A stretch of DNA of 64,000 bases from assembly GCF_001413955.1 (NCBI RefSeq), contig NZ_LCTZ01000002.1, forward strand, positions 3,520,501 through 3,584,500, written 5' to 3'. A program made the translations under genes and the position numbers. Every line of letters begins with the position of its first letter. The first letter of the stretch is position 1. Below, in pieces: positions 9,051 to 18,690 of this stretch. Below the pieces are notes generated by a model. The model searched no databases. It was not told the DNA's origin and saw nothing but the letters and a program-made list of their open reading frames with translations. Source of the DNA: Flagellimonas eckloniae. GTDB taxonomy: Bacteria; Bacteroidota; Bacteroidia; Flavobacteriales; Flavobacteriaceae.

Positions 9051-10208
9051 ATGGCATTCGATTTTTTGGTCCCCATAAAGGACAAAGTCTTGGCATTTTC
9101 AGAATTACTCCCCCCACAAGCATTGGGCAAGAATGTTTTTAAACATACCGAAAAAAAAGGATTGCCTGTTTTTGCCAATGCTACAGTTGCCATTTTTGGG
9201 GTATTAGAATCAAGAAATGCCTTTGAGAAAAAACCTGAAAAATTGGACATCGATGAAATTCGTATTCAATTGTATCGCTTAATGACAGGTAATTGGAACG
9301 CTACAATTTTGGATATAGGTGATGTTGAAGAAGGAGACACCGTTGAAGACACCTATTTTGTGGTTAAGGAAATTGTGGCCGGTCTTTTGGAAGAAAATAT
9401 TATACCTATTATAATAGGAGGCACCCAAGATATTACCTTTCCAACCTACAGGGCTTTTGACAAAATTAGAAACATGGTCAATTTGGTGTCCATAGATAGC
9501 CGTTTTGACTTTGGGGAAGATGAAGAATTAATTTCTTCCCATTCTTATATGAGTAGAATCATAACAGATAAACCCAATAACCTTTTTAATTTTTCAAATA
9601 TTGGGTATCAAAGTTATTTTAATGCCCAAGAGGAGATGGATTTAATGGAGCGTCTTTTCTTTGATGCATATCGATTGGGAGATATAACAGCTAATATTGG
9701 ATTGGCAGAACCAGTATTGAGAAGTGCCCATATTGTGAGTTTGGATCTAAGGGCAATTCGTGCCAGTGAAATGGGATTGTACAAAAACTTTTCTCCCAAT
9801 GGTTTTACCGGGAGGGAAATCTGCGCTATTGCAAGATATGCGGGTATAAGTGACAAAGTATCACTTTTTGGTATCTACGAAGGAGAAAATTCCTTGCAAG
9901 CTTTTCAAATGATAGCCCAGATTATTTGGTACTTTATAGAAGGTATCAGTTTTAGGGTAAAGGAGTTCCCAAGTTCCAAAAGCGAAGATTTTACAAAGTT
10001 CACCGTACCTACGGATACCGAAGAACTCATATTCTACAAGAGTCATGTTACAGAGCGCTGGTGGGTAGAGGTTCCATCAATTTTACCTGAACATACTAAA
10101 ACAAATTCAGTGGCGTTATTACCTTGCACCGAAGAGGACTATCTGGATGCTTGCAACCAGAATATTCCAGAAAGGTGGTTCAAGGCCTATAGAAAGGGCT
10201 TTAATTAA
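9051..10208 (+). CDS. Arginase/formimidoylglutamase-fold protein with altered metal site
   Basis: This 385-residue ureohydrolase-superfamily protein would usually be annotated formimidoylglutamase in this family. The three arginase signatures are recognisable but degenerate. GGTQD (~123) replaces GGDHS. SIDSRFD (~146) replaces the DAHxD motif, with Arg for the ligand His. SLDLRAIRAS (~230) replaces SxDxDxxDP. Three expected manganese ligands are therefore substituted, so ordinary catalysis is doubtful. The ATG at 9051 follows the topA stop by 1 bp; a longer frame running back into topA is rejected. gldK lies 120 bp downstream on the same strand. A role with the gliding/T9SS genes is only inferred from position. 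Confidence 0.82.
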   Translation: MAFDFLVPIKDKVLAFSELLPPQALGKNVFKHTEKKGLPVFANATVAIFGVLESRNAFEKKPEKLDIDEIRIQLYRLMTGNWNATILDIGDVEEGDTVEDTYFVVKEIVAGLLEENIIPIIIGGTQDITFPTYRAFDKIRNMVNLVSIDSRFDFGEDEELISSHSYMSRIITDKPNNLFNFSNIGYQSYFNAQEEMDLMERLFFDAYRLGDITANIGLAEPVLRSAHIVSLDLRAIRASEMGLYKNFSPNGFTGREICAIARYAGISDKVSLFGIYEGENSLQAFQMIAQIIWYFIEGISFRVKEFPSSKSEDFTKFTVPTDTEELIFYKSHVTERWWVEVPSILPEHTKTNSVALLPCTEEDYLDACNQNIPERWFKAYRKGFN

Positions 10209-10328
10209 CAAACTAAATTTTTAAGCATTAATTGGTTTTACACAATAATTTATTCAAAAAACAGTTTTGAGAATAATGAATTTGTGCAACGCAGTTTATA
10301 ATCTTAAATCGAAAATTTAACCTAAAGT

Positions 10329-11708
10329 ATGAGAAAGCTATTCTTTTCATCTATAGCATTTGTTTTTTTACTCACAAGTTGTGGTTCAAAATCAAAGTCA
10401 AAAGGTGAACTCGTTGGAGCCCAAGGAAAAAAGTGGTATCCTGAGAAACCCTACGGAATGGAACTGATTCCCCGCGGCTCCTTTGTAATGGGTAAGGCTG
10501 AAGAGGATCAGGCGAAAGTATTGAACGCTCCCACTAGAACAGTTACCGTACGTTCTTTTTACATGGATGACACGGAAATCACAAATAGTGAGTACCGTCA
10601 GTTTGTGGAGTGGGTCAAAGATTCTATAACCAGAACCAAATTAGCCATTCTTGCAGATGAATTGGGAATTGGTCCTGAAGATGAAGGTATAGGAGAGTAT
10701 GCCTTTAAAGATACGGACACTACCAAAATCTCAGTATACGATAGATATATGCTCGATAATTATGCCGGTTTAGGTGAAACCGGATATGAAGGGAGAGCAT
10801 TGAATACTGACATGGATTTGGTATGGGATACATCAGAATACCCAGATGAATATTATGCTGAGGTAATGGATTCATTATATATTCCTGAAGAGGAAAGCTA
10901 TAATGGATTAAGAACCATTGATGTGACCCAATTAAAATATAAGTACAATTGGATGGATATCGAAGCTGCTGCCCGAGCTAAAAGTGGTAGAAGAAAAGAT
11001 TTCATTAAAAAGGAGGAATTAGAAATTTACCCTGACACAACCGTTTGGATTCGTGATTTTGAATATTCCTATAATGAACCTATGCACAATGACTATTTTT
11101 GGCATGATGCATACAGTGAGTATCCCGTTGTTGGTGTAAACTGGCAGCAGGCAAAAGCGTTTTGCTCTTGGAGAACCAAGTTTAAAAACGATGACCAGAA
11201 GAGTCGTGGAAGACAATTTGTAAATCAGTTTAGATTACCTACGGAAGCCGAATGGGAATATGCCGCTAGAGGAGGTATTGAAGGGGGCACATACCCATGG
11301 GGTGGGCCTTACGTAATAAGTGATACAGGATGTTTTATGGCTAACTTTAAGCCGCAACGTGGAGATTATGCCGCAGATGCTGCATTGTATACTGTTGAGG
11401 CAAAATCATATGAGCCAAACGATTACAATTTATACAATATGGCGGGTAATGTATCAGAATGGACAAGTTCCAGCTTTGATCAAGGCGCCTACGAATATCT
11501 TTCTACCATGAACCCTAATATTGGATCAGGGCAGAACAAAAGAAAAGTAATCCGTGGAGGATCTTGGAAAGATGTTGCATACTTCTTGCAAGTAAGCACA
11601 AGAGACTATGAATACCAAGATTCGGCAAGGAGTTACATAGGTTTCCGAACCGTTCAGGATTATATGGGCGAAGAGGATTCCACAAAGGGGCAAGGGCTTC
11701 CAAATTAA
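10329..11708 (+). CDS. gldK: Gliding motility / T9SS lipoprotein GldK
   Basis: This 459-residue outer-membrane lipoprotein (signal peptide ending LLTSC, Cys18) forms, with GldN, the periplasmic ring of the type IX secretion system. After GMELIPRGSFVMG (~43) it carries an FGE-sulfatase fold with motifs DTEITNSEYRQFVEW, VGVNWQQAKAFCSWR, FRLPTEAEWEYAARGG, NLYNMAGNVSEWT, RKVIRGGSWKD and the final SYIGFRTVQDY. A long family-specific insert lies at ~110-260. As in other GldK proteins, the catalytic cysteines of true formylglycine-generating enzymes are absent. It heads the gldKLMN order, which makes the assignment firm. Confidence 0.96.
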   Translation: MRKLFFSSIAFVFLLTSCGSKSKSKGELVGAQGKKWYPEKPYGMELIPRGSFVMGKAEEDQAKVLNAPTRTVTVRSFYMDDTEITNSEYRQFVEWVKDSITRTKLAILADELGIGPEDEGIGEYAFKDTDTTKISVYDRYMLDNYAGLGETGYEGRALNTDMDLVWDTSEYPDEYYAEVMDSLYIPEEESYNGLRTIDVTQLKYKYNWMDIEAAARAKSGRRKDFIKKEELEIYPDTTVWIRDFEYSYNEPMHNDYFWHDAYSEYPVVGVNWQQAKAFCSWRTKFKNDDQKSRGRQFVNQFRLPTEAEWEYAARGGIEGGTYPWGGPYVISDTGCFMANFKPQRGDYAADAALYTVEAKSYEPNDYNLYNMAGNVSEWTSSSFDQGAYEYLSTMNPNIGSGQNKRKVIRGGSWKDVAYFLQVSTRDYEYQDSARSYIGFRTVQDYMGEEDSTKGQGLPN

Positions 11709-11784
11709 ATTAATAAAAACGAGAGAGCATTATATAAACCAGTAACCAAATACTTATTTATATAACTTAATTAAAATTAGAATT

Positions 11785-12435
11785 ATGGCACAGTCAAAAT
11801 CAACAAAAAAACTATTTAACATGGCCTACGGGCTTGGAGCATCGGTAGTAATTATTGGTGCACTATTTAAGATCCTTCACTGGGAATTTGGACCACTTAC
11901 CGGTGGATTGCTTCTTGCTGTTGGACTTATTACAGAAGCATTGATCTTTGCTATCAGTGCATTTGAACCAGTAGACGATGAGTACGATTGGTCTTTGGTG
12001 TATCCTGAATTGAACAATGGTCAAGCTAAAGGAAACAAGAATGACGCTAAGCAAGCTAAAGAAGCAGAAGGTCTTCTTTCAAGAAAATTGGATGATCTTT
12101 TAAAAGAAGCCAATATTGATTCTGAACTTTTCACAAGTTTAGGTGATAGCATCAAGAATTTTGAAGGTGCTGCTAAAGGTATTGCTCCAACTACAGATGC
12201 AATTCAGCATACTAAAAAGTATTCTGAAGAATTGTCTCATGCTGCCGCTCAAATGGAATCTTTGAACAGTTTGTACAAAGTACAGTTGGAAAGCGCTAGC
12301 AGACAAGCTTCTATCAACGAAGAAGTTGTACAGAATGCTGGTGCATTAAAAGATCAAATGGAATCATTGGCAACTAACCTTTCTTCATTGAATGGAGTTT
12401 ATGGTGGAATGTTGTCTGCAATGGCAAAAAACTAA
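11785..12435 (+). CDS. gldL: T9SS/gliding motor inner-membrane protein GldL
   Basis: This 216-residue protein has two N-terminal membrane helices: YGLGASVVIIGALFKIL at ~16-32 and GGLLLAVGLITEALIFAIS at ~39-57. A long, mostly helical coiled-coil cytoplasmic tail follows (SRKLDDLLKEANIDSE through LNSLYKVQLESASRQ). With GldM it forms the proton-driven motor of type IX secretion and gliding. The length and the two-helix layout match the family. The conserved glutamate in the second helix (LITEAL) is visible. It sits between gldK and gldM. Confidence 0.95.
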   Translation: MAQSKSTKKLFNMAYGLGASVVIIGALFKILHWEFGPLTGGLLLAVGLITEALIFAISAFEPVDDEYDWSLVYPELNNGQAKGNKNDAKQAKEAEGLLSRKLDDLLKEANIDSELFTSLGDSIKNFEGAAKGIAPTTDAIQHTKKYSEELSHAAAQMESLNSLYKVQLESASRQASINEEVVQNAGALKDQMESLATNLSSLNGVYGGMLSAMAKN

Positions 12436-12498
12436 TTAGGGATTTGATTATAATACCAAACCCAGATCAAATTAATTATTAATTCTAATTAGAAAAAC

Positions 12499-14058
12499 AT
12501 GGCAGGAGGAAAACAAACACCACGTCAGAAGATGATCAACCTTATGTATTTGATCTTCATCGCGATGTTGGCCTTAAATATGAGTAAGGAAGTTCTTGCG
12601 GCGTTCGGGATAATGAACGAAAAGCTTGAGACTTCCAATATAAAGACTACAGAAAGTAACGATAACTTTTTGGCAAGTCTTGAAACAAAAGCTTCTGAAG
12701 ATGCTGAGAAATATGGTAAATTATACCAAAATGCTCAGAAGATCAAGGGCTTGTCACAAGAGTACTACGATTACTTGGAAACTCTTAAAAAGGGAATGAC
12801 CGAAAAGCTTGAAGATCCTAAGGATTATGCAAGAATGGACAATTCCGATTATTTAGATCAGACTCTTTTTCAGGGAGATAACTTATCACCAGAAGGTAAG
12901 GAATTCATGAAAAGAATCAATGACTATAAGACGCAAGTTGCTGCTATTGCACCTACAGCCTTAAAGGAAGCTGTTAACACACGCTTTCAAACGGGAGATG
13001 CAAACGGTAAAGTAGAAAAAAGAGATGGTACAAAGCAAGATTGGATCAACTATCACTATGAAGGGTATCCATTGGTAGCTTCTTTGGCTAAACTAACAGC
13101 GCTTCAGGCGGATGTTAAAGCTACTGAAGAAGATGCTTTAAAATCTATGTTGGAAGGTGAGCTTACAAATCAAGTTTCATTAACAAACTTTGCTACTTCT
13201 TTGTTGGCATCTAAATCTGCTTTCTATAACGGAGATAAGTATGATGGTAAGATCATCATCAGTAAAACAGATAAAACATCTACTCCAGTTAAGGCTGAGT
13301 TGACTTTGGACGGAAGAAAACTGACCGAAGGTAAAGACTATAAGTTGGAAGCTGGTGGTGTGCAAATGTTGATTGGTGCCGGTAACCCTGGTGATCATGA
13401 AATAGTTGGTACAATGTTCTTTATGCAAGATGGAGAGGAAATTCCTGTAGAAGTTAAAAATTCTTTTGCTACAATTTCCAAGCCTAATGCTGCTGTAATT
13501 GCTGCAGATAAGATGAATGTGGTATACCGTGGGGTTGCTAACCCAATGACTATATCCATTCCTGGAATTCCTGATAACAAAGTTTCTGCATCTGCTCCTG
13601 GACTTTCCAAGAGAAGTGGAAGCAAATATGTCATGAATCCTGGAAAAGGTAGGGAAGTTACTATCAGTGCTTCTGGTATTTTGCCTGATGGGCAAAGAAT
13701 CAGTACACCAGCTACATTCCGTATCAAGGATATTCCAAGACCAGGAGGTACTGTTCGTGGAGAAGCTGGAAGTGCTAAAATGCCTAGAAAGAACCTAGAG
13801 ATATCTACTATAGGAGCTATGTTGGAAGACTTTGATTTTGATTTGAACCTTGCTGTAAGCGGATTTAAATTTAAAGTGCCAGGTCAACCTACCATCGTAG
13901 TGAACGGAAACAAATTGAATGCAAGAGCCAAATCAGCTTTACAAAGAGCTAAAAGAGGTGAAGCCGTACAGATATTCGATATCAAAGCCTACATTTCAAA
14001 CAACAAAACCTATAAGTTGAAAAAGGTTTCGCCAGTTGTTGTAGAGCTTACAAACTAA
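12499..14058 (+). CDS. gldM: T9SS/gliding motor protein GldM
   Basis: This 519-residue protein has one N-terminal transmembrane helix (MINLMYLIFIAMLALNMSKEV, ~11-31) that packs with GldL. The large periplasmic part is made of a helical domain (~35-225) and beta-rich domains that reach the GldK/GldN ring. The PRQKMINLMYLIFIAMLALN start and the GGKQ N-terminus are family hallmarks. It is the expected length (about 515) and lies 63 bp after gldL and 17 bp before gldN. Confidence 0.95.
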   Translation: MAGGKQTPRQKMINLMYLIFIAMLALNMSKEVLAAFGIMNEKLETSNIKTTESNDNFLASLETKASEDAEKYGKLYQNAQKIKGLSQEYYDYLETLKKGMTEKLEDPKDYARMDNSDYLDQTLFQGDNLSPEGKEFMKRINDYKTQVAAIAPTALKEAVNTRFQTGDANGKVEKRDGTKQDWINYHYEGYPLVASLAKLTALQADVKATEEDALKSMLEGELTNQVSLTNFATSLLASKSAFYNGDKYDGKIIISKTDKTSTPVKAELTLDGRKLTEGKDYKLEAGGVQMLIGAGNPGDHEIVGTMFFMQDGEEIPVEVKNSFATISKPNAAVIAADKMNVVYRGVANPMTISIPGIPDNKVSASAPGLSKRSGSKYVMNPGKGREVTISASGILPDGQRISTPATFRIKDIPRPGGTVRGEAGSAKMPRKNLEISTIGAMLEDFDFDLNLAVSGFKFKVPGQPTIVVNGNKLNARAKSALQRAKRGEAVQIFDIKAYISNNKTYKLKKVSPVVVELTN

Positions 14059-14075
14059 AAAGTATACAGATAATC

Positions 14076-14978
14076 ATGAATTGGAAAAACGCATTTTTAA
14101 TTGGAGCTTTAACCTTAGTGCCCATGTCGATCATGGCTCAGGCAAACATTTTGAATGCCAAGCTACCTGATGATGTAGGTAAGAAAACCGAAGCTCAAAT
14201 AGAACAGGATAACGATGCCCCATTGGAATATGGATATACAGATGATAGAGATATCCTTTGGTCCAAAACCATATGGGAGGTAATTGACCTAGATGAGCGT
14301 GTTAACTTTCCATTATACTACCCAACCGATACCATTGGTATTGGAGCGGACAGACGGTCTTTGTACCACGTATTGATGAAAAACATCAAAAATGGTAATC
14401 TGACCGAGGTATATACGGATTCATACTTCACTGAAAAGCGAAAGTTTGAAGATTTAGCCGCTACATTGAGCAAGGTGGATACCACAGATCTTGGATACGA
14501 GCAAATCAATGCAGGTGAACAAATTTCTGCTGAGTTTATCAACCAGAGAGATTTAACCGCTGCTGATATTGAGGAGTACCGTATAAAAGGCATTTGGTAT
14601 TTTGATAAGCGCCAAGGAGAATTAAAATACCGTTTATTGGGTATCGCTCCTGTGGCTCCAGATGTAAACTTTGTAGACGATGAGTCTGTAGATCCTGGAG
14701 AAAATAAAGTAGAACTGTTTTGGGTCTGGTATCCAGCAGCAAGACAAGTTCTTCATGAAGCCAAGGTCTATAATCAACGTAACTCGGCACGTCCCATTAC
14801 TTTTGATATGCTGTTGAACGCAAGACGTTTTAATGCAGTGATTTATAAAGAGGACAATGTTCACGGTGATCGTGAAATTGACGACTACGTTTTTGATAAT
14901 GCACTGTTCCAGTTATTGGAAGCCAAAAGAATTAAAGAGGTTATCCGAGATCGGGAGCAGGACATGTGGGCTTATTAA
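14076..14978 (+). CDS. gldN: T9SS/gliding periplasmic ring protein GldN
   Basis: This 300-residue exported protein has signal peptide MNWKNAFLIGALTLVPMSIMAQ. Together with GldK it builds the outer-membrane-associated ring. The recognisable core includes DILWSKTIWEVIDLDERVNFPLYYP (too long to quote further), IKGIWYFDKRQGELKYRLLGIAP and ELFWVWYPAARQVLHEA segments at ~55-80, ~170-190 and ~213-228. It is the last gene of gldKLMN and is followed by a strong terminator. Confidence 0.95.
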   Translation: MNWKNAFLIGALTLVPMSIMAQANILNAKLPDDVGKKTEAQIEQDNDAPLEYGYTDDRDILWSKTIWEVIDLDERVNFPLYYPTDTIGIGADRRSLYHVLMKNIKNGNLTEVYTDSYFTEKRKFEDLAATLSKVDTTDLGYEQINAGEQISAEFINQRDLTAADIEEYRIKGIWYFDKRQGELKYRLLGIAPVAPDVNFVDDESVDPGENKVELFWVWYPAARQVLHEAKVYNQRNSARPITFDMLLNARRFNAVIYKEDNVHGDREIDDYVFDNALFQLLEAKRIKEVIRDREQDMWAY

Positions 14979-15016
14979 GTCTTAAGTGATTAAAATTTCC
15001 AATTCAATTCATATAG

Positions 15017-15043
15017 ACGCCGCACAAATGTGCGGCGTTTTTT
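15017..15043 (+). terminator. Strong rho-independent terminator after gldN
   Basis: A perfect 9-bp GC-rich stem ACGCCGCAC / GTGCGGCGT with loop AAAT is followed directly by TTTTTT. It ends the gldKLMN transcript 39 bp after the gldN stop. Confidence 0.92.
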
Positions 15044-15097
15044 ATTTCTTCTCTTTTGTCATTTTGAACGCAATCTAGAAATCAAAGCAAGGATGTT

Positions 15098-15105
15098 TAC
15101 TTTTG
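15098..15105 (+). promoter_or_regulatory. Putative -7 box (TACTTTTG) very close to the FAD oxidoreductase start
   Basis: TACTTTTG matches TAnnTTTG and ends only 4 nt before the ATG at 15110. If it is functional, the mRNA would be leaderless or nearly so. Confidence 0.4.
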
Positions 15106-15109
15106 CCAA

Positions 15110-16165
15110 ATGTTGGATTATATAGTTGTTGGTTTGGGTTTGGCCGGAATTTCCTTTTGCGAAATATTGGAAAAAGAGGGTAAAACATTCACAGTAATTT
15201 CAGATGACTCGCAAAAAGCATCCCTTGTGGCCGGAGGCCTCTATAATCCGGTAATATTAAAACGGTTTACAATGGCCTGGAATGCTAAAGAACAAATGGA
15301 GTTGGCCATTCCGTTTTATGCAGATTTAGAAAGAAAACTAAATGTGAAGTTGGATTATAAACTTCAGGTTTTGCGAAGATTTACATCGACCCAAGAACAA
15401 AACAGCTGGTTTGAAGCCGCAGATCGCCCGGGTCTTGATTATTTTTTATCCACAGCCATCATCGAAAATAAAAACTCGAGCATTGATGCTCCCTTTGGTT
15501 ATGGTGAAGTAAATTACACTGGGAGGATTGACACAAAGACATTACTCAACTCATATGCCGGATATTTGGAAAAAAGAGGATGCTTTACTGCAGAAAAGTT
15601 CGATTTTTCCTGTTTTGAGGCTTTTGAAGGGTATATTTCCTATAAATCAATAAAAGCCAAACAAATTGTTTTTGCCGAAGGCTATGGGCTTAAAAACAAT
15701 CCTTTTTTCAACTATCTCCCATTAAATGGAACAAAAGGGGAACTGCTTACAATAAAAGCGCCCAATTTAAGGGAAGATAGCGTTATCAAATCTTCGGTTT
15801 TTAGCATTCCCTTAGGAAACGATTTATACCGTATTGGAGCAACATACAAATGGAAAGACAAAACCAACATCCCTACGGAAGAAGCAAAAGAGGAACTTTT
15901 GGACAAATTAAAAACCTTCCTAAAGTGTGATTTTGAGGTAATAGACCATGTTGCCGGAATTAGACCAACGGTTGTAGATAGAAGACCTTTGGTAGGCCAA
16001 CATCCTGAACATAAAAACATATATGTTCTGAATGGTTTTGGTTCTAGAGGAGTTCTCATTGCTCCTGATGCTTCCAGACAACTATTTAATACCGTTGAAA
16101 AAGGTCCAGAATTGAACCAGGAAATCAATATTCAAAGATTTACAAAAAAGTATTATTCCAACTGA
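15110..16165 (+). CDS. FAD-dependent oxidoreductase (DAO family)
   Basis: This is a 351-residue flavoprotein. The N-terminal dinucleotide-binding motif IVVGLGLAGISFCEILE (~5-21) is followed by the DAO core, with VAGGLYNPVILKRF (~44-57), a substrate-domain region, and the C-terminal FAD motif VAGIRPTVVDRRPLVGQHPE with NGFGSRGVLIAPDAS (~280-325). The family includes glycine oxidases and other D-amino acid or sarcosine oxidases; the substrate cannot be read off. It is monocistronic between the gldN terminator and a convergent DUF983 gene, whose 3' end it overlaps by 13 bp. Confidence 0.87.
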   Translation: MLDYIVVGLGLAGISFCEILEKEGKTFTVISDDSQKASLVAGGLYNPVILKRFTMAWNAKEQMELAIPFYADLERKLNVKLDYKLQVLRRFTSTQEQNSWFEAADRPGLDYFLSTAIIENKNSSIDAPFGYGEVNYTGRIDTKTLLNSYAGYLEKRGCFTAEKFDFSCFEAFEGYISYKSIKAKQIVFAEGYGLKNNPFFNYLPLNGTKGELLTIKAPNLREDSVIKSSVFSIPLGNDLYRIGATYKWKDKTNIPTEEAKEELLDKLKTFLKCDFEVIDHVAGIRPTVVDRRPLVGQHPEHKNIYVLNGFGSRGVLIAPDASRQLFNTVEKGPELNQEINIQRFTKKYYSN

Positions 16166-16545
16166 CCTTTTATTTGCCTTGGTTCATACTTAATAAAAAA
16201 GTTGATCCAAATATTTCTTGACAAACGAATAATAACAGGCATAAACAGAATCATGGTTGCCACTATTGCAATAAAGGCGCTAGTCAAAGAAGTCCCAATT
16301 ATTAGAAAAGAAATAACAAATGCTGCAACGGCAAAGGCAATTCCAACACCATAGCTTACATACATGGCCCCATAAAAAAAGGAGGGTTCAATTTTATATT
16401 TGGTATTGCAATTGGAGCAGCGCTCATGCATTTTAAAAATCTGTGATAATCTATAAGGATTGTTATTGACGTACATGCTCTCCTCATGACATTTAGGACA
16501 ACTTCCTGTTAAAATACTGTAGAGTTTGCTTCCTTTTTTTAACAT
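16153..16545 (-). CDS. DUF983 membrane protein with zinc-ribbon-like cysteines
   Basis: This 130-residue protein starts at ATG 16545; an upstream in-frame TTG at 16563 is a weaker start. Two CxxC pairs (GSCPKCHEES and ERCSNCNTKY, at ~14-20 and ~43-49) form the DUF983 cytoplasmic motif. Two long membrane helices (~60-85 and ~90-112) follow, then a basic tail. Function is unknown across the family. It is convergent with the FAD oxidoreductase, overlapping 13 bp. Confidence 0.88.
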   Translation of the reverse strand: MLKKGSKLYSILTGSCPKCHEESMYVNNNPYRLSQIFKMHERCSNCNTKYKIEPSFFYGAMYVSYGVGIAFAVAAFVISFLIIGTSLTSAFIAIVATMILFMPVIIRLSRNIWINFFIKYEPRQIKGQLE

Positions 16546-16643
16546 TTGCAAGGCTTTTATCAAAGGTAGGAATTATAGCCATTGTTACCATCGAACATCA
16601 ATACCAAAAGCTGATTTTAAGATAATGAATTTTTATTATAAAT

Positions 16644-18554
16644 ATGCTTAATATCCATAACCTTTCAGTCGCTTTTGGGGGCGAATACCTTTTTGAAGAA
16701 ATCGCCTTTCGTTTAAATGCTGGGGATCGGGTTGGTCTTATTGGTAAAAATGGAGCGGGAAAATCCACCTTGCTCAAACTACTTTCAAAAGAAATGGCTG
16801 CAGATTCTGGTACCATAGCCATGGAGAAGGATATTAAAATTGGTTTTCTTAAACAAGATATCGATTTTGAGTTAGGTAGAACGGTCCTGGAAGAATCCTA
16901 TCAAGCATTCTATGAACTCAAATCTTTGGAATCGCAGCTTGATAGAATAAATCAAGAATTGGCAGAGCGCACCGACTATGAAAGCGAAAGCTATAACCAA
17001 TTGATGATTGACTTGACCGATGTTACCCATCGCTATGAAATTTTAGGAGGCTATAACTATCAAGGTGATACTGAGAAAGTCCTTTTAGGGCTTGGATTCA
17101 GGCGAAACGATTTTGATAAGGTCACGGATACTTTTTCAGGAGGTTGGCGCATGCGCATTGAGTTGGCAAAACTTTTACTTCAGAACAATGATGTTTTACT
17201 GTTGGATGAACCTACAAACCATTTGGATATTGAATCCATTATTTGGTTGGAACAGTTTTTAAGGAATTATGCGGGAGCGGTGGTCATCGTTTCTCATGAT
17301 AAAATGTTTCTGGACAATGTTACCAACAGAACTATAGAGATTTCGTTGGGTCGTATTTACGATTACAATAAGCCTTATTCAAAATTTTTGGAGTTAAGGG
17401 GTGAAATCAAGGAACAACAGTTAAATGCCCAAAAAAATCAAGAGAAACAAATACAGCAAACAGAAAAACTGATAGAAAAGTTCAGGGCCAAAGCCACCAA
17501 GGCATCCATGGCACAATCGCTTATCAAAAAATTGGATAAGATTGAACGTATAGAGGTTGATGAAGATGATAATAGCGTAATGAACGTACGCTTTCCGGTT
17601 TCCATAACCCCGGGAAAGGTGGTTGCCGAACTTGAAAATCTTTCCAAAAACTATGGGGAAAAGCAGGTTTTGGAAGGGATAGATCTTTTGGTGGAACGAA
17701 GTAGCAAAACGGCATTTGTTGGCCAAAACGGACAGGGCAAGACTACTTTGGCCAAAGTTATGGTGGGAGAGCTTGAATTTGAGGGCCATCTTAAGATAGG
17801 GCACAATGTACAAATTGGCTATTTTGCCCAAAATCAGGCCGAGTATTTGGATGGTAGCAAAACAGTTTTGGATACCATGATTGATGCAGCCAATGAACGT
17901 AACAGAAGCAAGGTAAGAGATATTTTAGGTTCATTTTTGTTTCGGGGAGATGAGGTGGATAAGTATGTAAAAGTCTTATCCGGAGGCGAGCGTAACCGTT
18001 TGGCATTGGCCAAATTGTTGTTGCAGCCCTTCAATGTCCTTGTGATGGACGAACCTACCAATCACCTGGATATAAAATCCAAAAATGTACTGAAACAAGC
18101 ATTGCAAAATTTTGAAGGAACACTAATTCTTGTTTCCCACGACCGTGATTTTCTGCAAGGGTTGACCAATAAGGTTTACGAATTCAAGGATGGCAATATC
18201 AAAGAGTATTTGGGTGATATTGATTTTTACTTGGAACAACGAAAAGCTGAGGATTTTAGAAAGATTGAAAAAGGAGATAAAAAAGTTCAGGTAGAAAAAG
18301 TACAAGTCAAGGAAAACGACTACCAAACCCAGAAGAAGCTAAAGTCTTTAAAGAATAAATTGAGCAGCGTAGAGAAAAAGATTTCCCAATTGGAGAAGGA
18401 AATTGCATCCATAGACCATGACTTGCTTTTGGATTACGATAAAACCATTGCCAAGTCAGGTTTCTTTGATGAATATCAAGGAAAAAAGAACCTTTTGGAG
18501 TCATTAATGGAAGACTGGGAGAAGATATCAAATGAGCTAGAATCTTTAAACTAG
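16644..18554 (+). CDS. ABC-F family ATPase (Uup-like)
   Basis: This 636-residue cytosolic protein has two ABC domains and no membrane segments. Domain 1 has Walker A GKNGAGKST (~34), signature FSGGW (~160) and Walker B LLLDEPTNHLD (~185). Domain 2 has GQNGQGKTT (~356), LSGGE (~446) and VMDEPTNHLD (~468). A charged linker (~240-300) separates them, and the C-terminus (~560-636) is a coiled coil, which favours the Uup group over EttA. ABC-F proteins act at the ribosomal E site or in DNA transactions; no resistance role can be inferred here. It is transcribed alone. Confidence 0.93.
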   Translation: MLNIHNLSVAFGGEYLFEEIAFRLNAGDRVGLIGKNGAGKSTLLKLLSKEMAADSGTIAMEKDIKIGFLKQDIDFELGRTVLEESYQAFYELKSLESQLDRINQELAERTDYESESYNQLMIDLTDVTHRYEILGGYNYQGDTEKVLLGLGFRRNDFDKVTDTFSGGWRMRIELAKLLLQNNDVLLLDEPTNHLDIESIIWLEQFLRNYAGAVVIVSHDKMFLDNVTNRTIEISLGRIYDYNKPYSKFLELRGEIKEQQLNAQKNQEKQIQQTEKLIEKFRAKATKASMAQSLIKKLDKIERIEVDEDDNSVMNVRFPVSITPGKVVAELENLSKNYGEKQVLEGIDLLVERSSKTAFVGQNGQGKTTLAKVMVGELEFEGHLKIGHNVQIGYFAQNQAEYLDGSKTVLDTMIDAANERNRSKVRDILGSFLFRGDEVDKYVKVLSGGERNRLALAKLLLQPFNVLVMDEPTNHLDIKSKNVLKQALQNFEGTLILVSHDRDFLQGLTNKVYEFKDGNIKEYLGDIDFYLEQRKAEDFRKIEKGDKKVQVEKVQVKENDYQTQKKLKSLKNKLSSVEKKISQLEKEIASIDHDLLLDYDKTIAKSGFFDEYQGKKNLLESLMEDWEKISNELESLN

Positions 18555-18690
18555 TAATCTGAAAGATTGCTTTACCACACTTTTAGACACCTTTACAACA
18601 AAATCCCATCCATTTACCCATTTTATTTGTGGGACTTATATTTCGAATGTTAATTTGTAGGTAAATTCTTATAAATTGAAGTTTCAACCT

